A DNA stretch of 5,416 bases from assembly GCA_001805765.1 (NCBI GenBank), contig MHGW01000041.1, positions 1 to 5,416 on the forward strand. Direction: 5' to 3'. The position numbers and the translations under genes are program-made. The notes under the pieces were generated by a model that was not told the DNA's origin, did no database searches, and was given only the letters and a program-made list of their open reading frames with translations. This document shows, in pieces, positions 1 through 5,374 of this stretch. This DNA comes from Omnitrophica WOR_2 bacterium RIFCSPLOWO2_01_FULL_41_12 (GTDB lineage Bacteria > Omnitrophota > Gorgyraeia > Gygaellales > Profunditerraquicolaceae). How positions within the stretch are numbered: position 1 is the first letter of the stretch; every line of letters starts with the position of its first letter.

Positions 1-999
1 AATGCGATTTTGGGTGTTTCTTTGGCCGTGGCTAAGGCCATGGCTTTGCTAAAAAAAGAGCCGCTTTATAAATTTTTAGCCGGCGATCAGGCAAAAATTT
101 TGCCTGTCCCCTTGATGAATATCTTAAACGGCGGCTTACATGCGGACAATAATCTGGATATTCAGGAATTTATGATTTTACCCATTGGCGCACCTACATT
201 TAAAGAGGCTTTAAGATACGCTGCGGAAGTGTTTCATAATTTAAAAGCCATCTTAAAATCAAAAGGTTTATCTACCTCTGTAGGCGATGAGGGCGGATTT
301 GCTCCGCGCCTTAATTCTAATGCCCAGGCCTTAGAATTGATCTTACAGGCGATTGAAAAAGCAGGGTATAGGGCGGGTAAAGATATTGCCCTGGCCTTGG
401 ATTGCGCGGCCAGTTCTTTTTATAAACCCCCACACCAATTTCAAAATAACGAAGGCTCAAAACAAAATTGGTGTGGGGGTAAAGATGGCAACTATAAATT
501 CGATAATTCCCAAAAAACTTCTCAAGATTTGATTTCTATATATGAGGACTGGATCAATAAATACCCTATTATTTCTATTGAAGACGGCCTCTCCGAGCAT
601 GATTGGCCGGGTTGGAAAGATATAACCGATAGGTTGGGAAAGAAAATACAATTAGTCGGCGATGATATATTCGTGACTAACCCGCAGATCTTTAAAAAAG
701 GTATTGCTCAAAACTTAGGCAATGCTATACTAGTAAAGGTCAATCAGATTGGTTCGCTCTCTGAAACTCAGGAAGTTCTTGGTATTGCCAGGAAAAATAA
801 ATACCGGGCAATTATCTCGCACCGCTCAGGCGAGACCGAGGATACCACCATTGCCCATCTGGCAGTAGCCAGCGGCTGCGGCCAGATTAAAACCGGCTCG
901 CTGTCGCGTACTGACCGGCTCTGTAAATATAACGAACTTTTAAGAATAGAAGAAGAATTGGGTTCGCGTGCAGTTTATGCTGGAACAACGTGGAAATAA
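1..999 (+). CDS. eno: Enolase, 5'-truncated by window edge
   Basis: Enolase (phosphopyruvate hydratase) interconverts 2-phosphoglycerate and phosphoenolpyruvate in glycolysis, in the cytoplasm. The frame is open from base 1, where the text NAILGVSLAVAKA matches the family about 109 residues into E. coli enolase, so roughly the first quarter is missing and the true start lies outside the window. Visible in fragment numbering are GDEGGF with the catalytic Glu97, the metal ligands Asp134 (DCAAS), Glu194 (SIEDGL) and Asp221 (VGDD), the catalytic Lys246 (LVKVNQ), the SHRSGETED substrate loop at 273-281 and Lys297 (QIKTGS). All key residues are present, so the enzyme should be active. The oddity is an extra 19-residue segment after FYK (residue 142), encoded by a palindromic DNA element described separately. 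The gene ends 3 bases before the ftsB-like start, which suggests one operon. Confidence 0.97.
   Translation, partial: NAILGVSLAVAKAMALLKKEPLYKFLAGDQAKILPVPLMNILNGGLHADNNLDIQEFMILPIGAPTFKEALRYAAEVFHNLKAILKSKGLSTSVGDEGGFAPRLNSNAQALELILQAIEKAGYRAGKDIALALDCAASSFYKPPHQFQNNEGSKQNWCGGKDGNYKFDNSQKTSQDLISIYEDWINKYPIISIEDGLSEHDWPGWKDITDRLGKKIQLVGDDIFVTNPQIFKKGIAQNLGNAILVKVNQIGSLSETQEVLGIARKNKYRAIISHRSGETEDTTIAHLAVASGCGQIKTGSLSRTDRLCKYNELLRIEEELGSRAVYAGTTWK
423..483 (+). repeat. In-frame palindromic insertion element within eno
   Basis: A perfect 16-base inverted repeat (ACCCCCACACCAATTT at 426-441 and its complement at 465-480) encloses a 23-base spacer. TAAA occurs at 423-426 and again at 480-483, like a 4-base target-site duplication. 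Counting one copy of TAAA, the inserted length is 57 bases, or 19 codons, so the frame is preserved. The added peptide is PPHQFQNNEGSKQNWCGGK. It falls between FYK and DGNY, where E. coli enolase reads FYKDGKY directly, so removing it restores normal enolase. The arrangement is like a miniature inverted-repeat transposon or a Rickettsia palindromic element, but I cannot assign it to a named family. The RNA would form a strong hairpin in the mRNA. Confidence 0.85.
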
Positions 1000-1002
1000 G
1001 TA

Positions 1003-1281
1003 ATGCTATCTTCTTTAAGAAAGGCATTCTGGCTTTTTGGGGTCACGGTTTTTTTATTGATTATATTTTTGCCGGGTTACACCAAGCTTCAGGAACTCAG
1101 GGACAAGAACCGCGATTTAGAGACTAAGATTAGGCGCCTGAATATAGAAAATTCCTTGTTACAGCAGGAAGTGCGGCGTATAGATAATGATCCGGTTTAT
1201 CAAGAAAAGATTGCCCGGGAAAAGATGGGTGTGGTGCGTAAAGGCGAAATCCCCATCAAGATAGTCCCGGAGAAAGAATAA
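1003..1281 (+). CDS. ftsB: FtsB/DivIC-family septum formation initiator protein
   Basis: This is a 92-residue bitopic membrane protein of the septum formation initiator family. In known bacteria FtsB/DivIC pairs with FtsL and FtsQ/DivIB in the divisome and helps activate septal peptidoglycan synthesis. The architecture is a short basic cytoplasmic N-terminus, one membrane segment at about residues 9-25 (rich in F, L, I and V), a coiled coil at about 28-62 (KLQELRDKNRDLETKIRRL and following heptads), and the conserved tail DPVYQEKIAREKMGVVRKGE at about 62-81, which is typical of the family. Its length is normal. The start is ATG 1003, with only a weak GGAA upstream at 992-995, so translation may be coupled to eno, which ends at 999. 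The eno-ftsB neighbourhood is also seen in proteobacteria such as Pseudomonas. The symbol ftsB is by similarity; divIC would be equally fair. Confidence 0.88.
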   Translation: MLSSLRKAFWLFGVTVFLLIIFLPGYTKLQELRDKNRDLETKIRRLNIENSLLQQEVRRIDNDPVYQEKIAREKMGVVRKGEIPIKIVPEKE

Positions 1282-1325
1282 GTTAAAATATAGCGGGGTG
1301 GAGCAGCCTGGTAGCTCGCAAGGCT

Positions 1326-1956
1326 CAAATGGACACAAAGCTCAAAGCCGATATTGCGGAATCAGCCGTAATAACTGAACTTCTGAAAAGAGGTTTCAGG
1401 GTATTGAAACCCATCGGAGATCGTCTCGCCTATGATTTGGCAGTCGATTGCAATGGGCGGCTAATACGCATACAGGTGAAGAGTGCTTGGTGCGATGCTA
1501 AAGCAAAATGTTATGTTGTTGATGCGCGCAGAACCAAGACAAATCGCCGACGTATGCTAAGGCAGTGTTACGGTGCAAAAGATTTTGATTTCGCAATTAT
1601 TTACCTCGCTGACTTACAAGTGTTTTACGTAATGCCGGTATCAGTCTTTTCTGGTTATGGAAGTACCATAACATTTGTTGAGACTGATAAGAGGCAGCGT
1701 AGACCAAAGTCAGCAGAGTTTAAAGAGCGATGGGATTTGTTGTCCGATGGGCTCCTCAGTCGGAAACGACTGAAGGATAATCTGTCAAATTCGGTGGAAC
1801 CCTTGATGCAAATCAAAGGTAATACCGAGCCAAGTCCGTCAATTATTTGTGGCGGAAAGGTGTAGAGACTAAACGGCAGATCCGCTTCTAGCGGAAAGAT
1901 ATAGTCCAGACTACAAATGCCGAAGAGTCGGCAGCAGTGAAAACTGTAGTAGTATG
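1326..1956 (+). ncRNA. Group I (IC3-type) self-splicing intron in tRNA-fMet anticodon loop
   Basis: The 631-nt intron lies between U33 and C34. P1 pairs exon GGCT plus intron CA (1322-1327) with TGGGCT (1748-1753), placing the expected U·G wobble (U1325, G1750) at the 5' splice site. P10 can form between exon-2 CAT (1957-1959) and ATG 1747-1749. P2 is 1754-1776, with GAAA loop 1763-1766. P3 is 1780-1786 with 1875-1881. P4 is 1791-1795 with 1824-1828. P5 is about 1801-1807 with 1812-1819. P7 is GACTA 1867-1871 with TAGTC 1902-1906. P8 is CCGC/GCGG at 1882-1894. The P9 domain is 1910-1950, with stems 1918-1933 and 1935-1946 (GAAA loop). The terminal G is 1956. The strings GAGCCAAG, GGTGTAGAGACTA and ATAGTCC closely match the Azoarcus tRNA-Ile and Anabaena tRNA-Leu introns as I recall them, hence subgroup IC3. 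The intron carries an endonuclease gene in the P1 loop. Confidence 0.95.
1329..1865 (+). CDS. Intron-encoded PD-(D/E)XK homing endonuclease (I-Ssp6803I-like)
   Basis: This predicted 178-residue DNA endonuclease would cut intron-less tRNA-fMet genes and so spread the intron by homing. The N-terminal domain (about 1-150) has the fold signatures of the family: Glu11 in KADIAE, the segment LLKRGFRVLKPIGD, Asp36 in YDLAVD, and Gln49-x-Lys51 in RIQVKS. These match the E, D and QxK active-site residues recalled for I-Ssp6803I, which occupies the tRNA-fMet intron of Synechocystis and is about 150 residues long. The last 28 or so codons lie over the ribozyme core (P3 to the start of P7), so the tail is probably shaped by RNA constraints. 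ATG 1329 is the only reasonable start; its best Shine-Dalgarno candidate, AAGG at 1320-1323, is in the tRNA exon. The stop at 1863-1865 is just before P7. No frameshift is seen, so the gene appears functional. Confidence 0.93.
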   Translation: MDTKLKADIAESAVITELLKRGFRVLKPIGDRLAYDLAVDCNGRLIRIQVKSAWCDAKAKCYVVDARRTKTNRRRMLRQCYGAKDFDFAIIYLADLQVFYVMPVSVFSGYGSTITFVETDKRQRRPKSAEFKERWDLLSDGLLSRKRLKDNLSNSVEPLMQIKGNTEPSPSIICGGKV

Positions 1957-2005
1957 CATAACCTTGAGGTCGCGTGTTCAAATCACGCCCCCGCAACCAA
2001 ATTTT

Positions 2006-2011
2006 AGGAGG
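2006..2011 (+). promoter_or_regulatory. Strong Shine-Dalgarno of the small membrane protein gene
   Basis: AGGAGG is a perfect Shine-Dalgarno core 11 bases before ATG 2023. It begins 6 bases after the tRNA CCA, so tRNA 3'-end maturation would cut immediately upstream of this ribosome binding site. It supports the start chosen for the downstream gene, and no other gene in the window has as good a site. Confidence 0.85.
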
Positions 2012-2022
2012 AGAAGAAAAAA

Positions 2023-2517
2023 ATGTCAAAAATCAGTAAAGGAGTAAGGGCCTTTGGAATTTATTTTATTGTTTATTCTTGTGGAATGTTTTTAGAAAGA
2101 GTTGGTAGTATACTCTACCATTTAATACAGAATAGAATAATGGCTACCGCACCTTCTTCTCAAACAGATTATTACCATCGGAACGAAATATTTTTATATT
2201 CTACTTTTGATGCAATTGTGGATTTTATTGGCTTAGGGCTGGCTATTTTTGTATTTTTTGCAGCACTAAGGATTTTAAAAATATCTAACCGTATTCTAAC
2301 GAGTATCAAGGTTATTTGTATAGTAGGTATAAGTTATAACATTATAGCAATAATTAAAGATGTTATTAAAATTTTGAATTATCCGGCAAATCTGGAATGG
2401 AGAAGTTGGTTGCTTGCCGGTGGTATCGCAACTTGTATTTTGTCAATTTGCTTTTGGTGTTTCGTATTTTATTTTTTTAATCGCACAACTATAAAAGAAC
2501 AGTTTGCAACAGTGTAA
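2023..2517 (+). CDS. Small four-helix membrane protein of unknown function
   Basis: I do not recognise this 164-residue protein. It has four hydrophobic segments at about residues 10-35, 62-82, 91-115 and 128-152, separated by a polar loop at 36-60 (RIMATAPSSQTDYYHRNE) and short basic or mixed turns (RILKISNRI, NYPANLEWRS). It has no signal peptidase site and no catalytic motif that I can name, and it ends in a short polar tail. The inner membrane is the likely location. Its DNA is visibly more A/T-rich than eno or the phosphorylase gene, which may reflect its hydrophobic composition (many I, F, Y codons) or a separate origin. It starts at ATG 2023 behind AGGAGG and is the last gene before the terminator at 2564, so it is probably co-transcribed with eno, the ftsB-like gene and the tRNA. 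Confidence 0.8.
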   Translation: MSKISKGVRAFGIYFIVYSCGMFLERVGSILYHLIQNRIMATAPSSQTDYYHRNEIFLYSTFDAIVDFIGLGLAIFVFFAALRILKISNRILTSIKVICIVGISYNIIAIIKDVIKILNYPANLEWRSWLLAGGIATCILSICFWCFVFYFFNRTTIKEQFATV

Positions 2518-2546
2518 AATTATAACTAAAATATAAAAAATCAAAA

Positions 2547-2555
2547 TGGTATAAT
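2547..2555 (+). promoter_or_regulatory. Possible extended -10 promoter (TGGTATAAT)
   Basis: TATAAT at 2550-2555 is a perfect -10 hexamer and is preceded by TG at the extended -10 position (2547-2548). No good -35 is visible about 17 bases upstream, which extended -10 promoters can tolerate. Initiation would fall near 2562, just before the hairpin at 2564-2589, and would serve the phosphorylase gene starting at 2602. The site lies in an A/T-rich gap, so a chance match is possible. Confidence 0.5.
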
Positions 2556-2563
2556 CTTGATTG

Positions 2564-2589
2564 ACCCGCCGATTTTTGGCGGGTTTTTT
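2564..2589 (+). terminator. Rho-independent terminator
   Basis: The 7-bp stem ACCCGCC (2564-2570) and GGCGGGT (2578-2584), with a 7-base loop, is followed by an uninterrupted T run to 2589. This is a textbook intrinsic terminator reading in the + direction. It closes the eno-ftsB-tRNA-membrane protein unit. There is no A run on its left side, so it should not work in reverse. Confidence 0.9.
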
Positions 2590-2601
2590 ACCTAACGCCC
2601 G

Positions 2602-5193
2602 ATGGCAAATAAACTCTGGAAGTTTACGGATAATCTGGGTAGTTTTGAGTCTGATCACGCAGATCAGATTAAGGGCCTTTATTTTCCGCTTTGCAATGAA
2701 CAATTAATGTCTTCTGTCTCGCCTGACCTGCACGGCGATATCAAAACCGGACAGAATTCTTTTCTGCTTACCCCGGTTTCCCGCATTGACCTCACCAACT
2801 CTAAATCATCGAGAAACTTTTGGCTCTATATCAATAATGACAAAATCTGGTCAGCCACAGGTGTCTCCAAAAATTTATCTCAAATTAACCGCGATAAATT
2901 TAATCTTCAAGCCGGACTGCTCTGGCATAAAATAACCCGGGAAAACCAGGATATCGGCCTTAAGGCAGAAATCCTTTCCTTTGTTCCGGCTTCAAGTGAG
3001 TCAGTGGAAATAATGCAGGTTGAAATTACCAATATATCTAAGAAAAAAATGGAGCTTATTCCCATCTCAGCCATACCTATATATGCGCGCAGCGCCAATA
3101 ATCTACGCGATCACAGGCAAGTTACCTCATTACTTCAGCGAATCCAAGTAGATAAATATGGCGTAATAGTTAAACCCACTTTAGTCTTTGATGAATCCGG
3201 GCACAGGCCGAATAAAACCCATTATTTTGTGCTGGGCTGGGACCAAAAATTTAACCCGCCGCAATATATTTATCCTACTCAGGAAATGTTTTGTGGTGAA
3301 GCAGGAGATTTAGAAGTTCCGCTAAGCGTGTCGAAGAATATCTTACCGACAAAAAATAAAATTCAAGGCCGGGAAGCAATGGGGGCCTTGCGTTTTCGTA
3401 AGATAAATTTAGCTCCCGGACAATCTTATTCTTTTACTATATTAATGGGTATCAGCGAAGATAAAGCTGAGATCAAAGGAATTATAAATAAATTTAAAGG
3501 CAGGCCAAAAGTCGCAAAAGCGCTTGTACAAACCAAAGATTTCTGGATTAAGAAAAGCAGCCAGATAAGTATCACTACAGGTAATTCTGATTTTGATCAT
3601 TGGTTTCGCTGGGTAAGTATCCAGCCGATTTTAAGAAAAATCTTTGGCTGTTCTTTCCTGCCGGATTTTGATTATGGCAAAGGCGGCCGGGGCTGGCGGG
3701 ATTTATGGCAGGATTGCCTTGGCCTTATCTTCACTAATCCCAATGAAGCCCGTAAACTTTTAGTGAATAATTTTTCCGGCGTAAGGATTGACGGCACAAA
3801 CGCCACGATTATCGGTAAAAAAAGCGGTGAATTTATCTCTGACCGCAATAATATCGCCAGGGTCTGGATGGACCACGGCGTCTGGCCATTATTAACCTTG
3901 GATTTATACCTGAACGAGACCGGAGACTTTGATATTTTGCTTGAGGAAACTGCTTATTTTTCCGACCGGGGAATTAATCGCTCCGGGACAATCCTGGAGC
4001 ATCTTTTAGTGCAGAATTTAGCGCATTTCTTTAATGTCGGCAGCCATAATCACATTCGTTTAGAAGGAGCGGACTGGAATGATGGCTTGGATATGGCCAA
4101 AGAATTTGGCGAAAGCGTAGCTTTTAGTTGTATGTATGCCTATAACTTAAGTTTATTAGCGCAGATTCTAGAAAAATTAGGCAGGCAGAAGATAAAAATG
4201 GCTCAAGAATTAAAAATTTTATTCAGCAAGATAAATTACAATAATATCAAGGCTAAGCAGCGGGTATTAGCAGAATATATTCAGGCCACAAAATCTTCCC
4301 CTTCAGGCAAAAAAGCATCTCTGGATACGCATTTATTAGCGCGCGATTTAAAAGCAAAATCAAAATGGATGACGCACCGCATTCAAAAAACTGAATGGCT
4401 GAATATAGGTTTTTTTAATGGATATTATGATAATCAAAAGAAGAGAGTGGAAGGGCTTAAAAATAACATTATCAGAATGATTTTGACTTCCCAGGTATTC
4501 CCGATATTAAGCGGGATAGCCAAAGATGCACAGATAGATAAAATTTTAAAAAATTGCCAAAAATATCTTTGGGATAAAAAATTAAAAGGTTATCACTTAA
4601 ATTCAGACTTTAAAGAAGAGCAACATAATTTGGGCCGGGCTTTTTCTTTTGTCTACGGCGATAAAGAAAACGGCGCATTCTTTAATCATATGATTATAAT
4701 GTTTGCCTATGCGCTGTATAAGCGCAGGTTTGTTTCAGCGGGTTGGCGCGTTTTAAGCTCAATTTATAATCTGGCAATGGATACGCAGAAGAGCAAGATT
4801 TACCCTGGCCTTCCGGAATACTTTAATTTAGAGGGAAGGGGGATGTATGCATATTTAACCGGTTCAGCCAGCTGGTTTGTCTTGACCATGTTAAATGAAG
4901 TATTTGGTTTAAAAGGTAAAGACGGAGATTTGCTCATTGAACCAAAGTTAACCCCCGAACAGTTTAAGTACTCATCCCATATTACCATAAATAGAACTTT
5001 TGCCGGCAGGAATTTAGAGGTTAAATTTTGTAATCCTAAAAAACTTGGCTACGGAAAATACAGAATAATTAGCGCAAAATTAAATTCTCGTAATTTAACT
5101 CTTTCCGGAACACAAAGCGTAATCATCGCGCGCAAGGATATTCTTAATCTCATGCCGAAGAGGAAAAATTCTTTAAATATATTTTTGGGCTAA
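2602..5193 (+). CDS. GH94-like glycoside phosphorylase (GH36-type/glycosyltransferase 36 superfamily)
   Basis: This 863-residue cytoplasmic protein (no signal peptide) resembles inverting glycoside phosphorylases, which break a glycosidic bond with phosphate to give a sugar 1-phosphate. In order it has an N-terminal beta-sandwich (about 1-270, with GLYFPLCNEQLMSSVSPDLHGDIK near 25-48), an alpha/alpha barrel (about 320-790) and a short C-terminal beta region. Family motifs are GCSFLPDFDYGKGGRGWRD at 349-367, EGADWNDG at 488-495, which holds the general-acid Asp (491 or 494), KENGAFFNH with His696, and YLTGSASW at 751-758, whose Thr753-Gly754 fit the phosphate-binding pair of chitobiose phosphorylase. 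Arg345 may be a further phosphate contact. The start ATG 2602 is fixed by an in-frame stop at 2593, but it lacks a Shine-Dalgarno. The sugar substrate is not readable, and no sugar transporter or kinase gene is visible nearby. Confidence 0.88.
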   Translation: MANKLWKFTDNLGSFESDHADQIKGLYFPLCNEQLMSSVSPDLHGDIKTGQNSFLLTPVSRIDLTNSKSSRNFWLYINNDKIWSATGVSKNLSQINRDKFNLQAGLLWHKITRENQDIGLKAEILSFVPASSESVEIMQVEITNISKKKMELIPISAIPIYARSANNLRDHRQVTSLLQRIQVDKYGVIVKPTLVFDESGHRPNKTHYFVLGWDQKFNPPQYIYPTQEMFCGEAGDLEVPLSVSKNILPTKNKIQGREAMGALRFRKINLAPGQSYSFTILMGISEDKAEIKGIINKFKGRPKVAKALVQTKDFWIKKSSQISITTGNSDFDHWFRWVSIQPILRKIFGCSFLPDFDYGKGGRGWRDLWQDCLGLIFTNPNEARKLLVNNFSGVRIDGTNATIIGKKSGEFISDRNNIARVWMDHGVWPLLTLDLYLNETGDFDILLEETAYFSDRGINRSGTILEHLLVQNLAHFFNVGSHNHIRLEGADWNDGLDMAKEFGESVAFSCMYAYNLSLLAQILEKLGRQKIKMAQELKILFSKINYNNIKAKQRVLAEYIQATKSSPSGKKASLDTHLLARDLKAKSKWMTHRIQKTEWLNIGFFNGYYDNQKKRVEGLKNNIIRMILTSQVFPILSGIAKDAQIDKILKNCQKYLWDKKLKGYHLNSDFKEEQHNLGRAFSFVYGDKENGAFFNHMIIMFAYALYKRRFVSAGWRVLSSIYNLAMDTQKSKIYPGLPEYFNLEGRGMYAYLTGSASWFVLTMLNEVFGLKGKDGDLLIEPKLTPEQFKYSSHITINRTFAGRNLEVKFCNPKKLGYGKYRIISAKLNSRNLTLSGTQSVIIARKDILNLMPKRKNSLNIFLG

Positions 5194-5233
5194 AATTTTT
5201 TTTCCTTGACAAAATTTTAAGCGGTGTTATATT
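5190..5233 (+). promoter_or_regulatory. Sigma70-type promoter for the last gene
   Basis: A perfect -35 TTGACA at 5206-5211 is followed by 16 bases and the -10 TATATT at 5228-5233 (five of six consensus bases). Directly upstream, 5192-5203 is an A/T run (AAAA then eight T) that could act as an UP element. Transcription should start near 5240. This is the best promoter in the window, and it makes the following gene independent of the phosphorylase gene, which ends at 5193 without a clear terminator. Confidence 0.85.
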
Positions 5234-5239
5234 GTGGTG

Positions 5240-5374
5240 AAATTTTTTGGGTGAGAGAAGTAATTTTTTAAAACGTCTTCATAATTATGCGCAAATTTCC
5301 CGCCTCTTACCCGCGCAGTAAAACTTCGCTAAAAAACTAAATACAACTAATCTACTCATAGAAAGGAAGTATCT
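5240..5374 (+). promoter_or_regulatory. Long 5' leader, possibly structured
   Basis: About 135 bases separate the predicted transcription start from the last gene's ATG. GGGTGAGAG at 5249-5257 can pair with CTCTTACCC at 5304-5312 (9 bp, one G·U). TGCGC at 5288-5292 can pair with GCGCA at 5313-5317. The two helices interlock, giving a pseudoknot layout if both form. I do not recognise a known riboswitch or ribosomal-protein leader. An A-rich single-stranded stretch follows to the ribosome binding site. Confidence 0.4.
5363..5367 (+). promoter_or_regulatory. Shine-Dalgarno of the truncated last gene
   Basis: AAGGA in the context GAAAGGAAG lies 7 bases before ATG 5375. Together with the promoter at 5206-5233 it supports reading the final bases of the window as the start of a real gene. 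Confidence 0.75.

Larger units (their letters stand above)
1292..1999 (+). tRNA. Initiator tRNA-fMet (CAT), split by a group I intron
   Basis: Exon 1 is 1292-1325 and exon 2 is 1957-1999; joined they give a 77-nt tRNA with encoded CCA (1997-1999). Arms: acceptor GCGGGG/CCCCGC with an unpaired A1-A72; D stem GAGC/GCTC (1301-1304, 1314-1317) with the bacterial-initiator pair A11-U24; anticodon stem CAAGG (1319-1323) with CCTTG (1962-1966); loop CTCATAA with anticodon CAT; T stem GCGTG/CACGC (1972-1976, 1984-1988) with loop TTCAAAT. The 1-72 mismatch and A11-U24 identify an initiator rather than an elongator Met or Ile2 tRNA. The usual three G-C pairs of the initiator anticodon stem are reduced to two, with A29-U41 replacing G-C. 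The gene begins 10 bases after the ftsB-like gene with no evident promoter of its own. Confidence 0.95.

Noticed and set aside
10..12. TTG as an enolase start
   Set aside because: Homology continues in frame upstream to base 1 (NAIL), so this is an internal leucine and the gene is simply cut by the window.
457..651. Minus-strand open frame inside eno
   Set aside because: It is a shadow of the enolase frame with no start signal and no recognisable protein.
1748..1772. Hairpin in the 3' part of the endonuclease gene taken as a terminator
   Set aside because: The CAGTCG/CGACTG stem with GAAA loop has no T run and fits intron helix P2 exactly.
1292..1999. tRNA-Ile2 or elongator tRNA-Met, which share the CAT anticodon
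   Set aside because: The unpaired 1-72 position, A11-U24 and overall match to initiator tRNA sequence favour fMet, despite the A29-U41 pair.
1655..2029. 124-codon open frame on the minus strand
   Set aside because: It runs antisense over the intron and tRNA, and its GRDLNTRP stretch is the familiar spurious translation of a tRNA complement. No ribosome site supports it.
2443..2703. Minus-strand open frame across the terminator and the phosphorylase start
   Set aside because: It would cross a strong terminator structure and overlap two better-supported genes, and its composition is that of A/T-rich noise.
2907..3098. Short minus-strand open frames inside the phosphorylase gene (also 4800-4988)
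   Set aside because: Both lie wholly within a gene whose conserved motifs fix the + strand frame.
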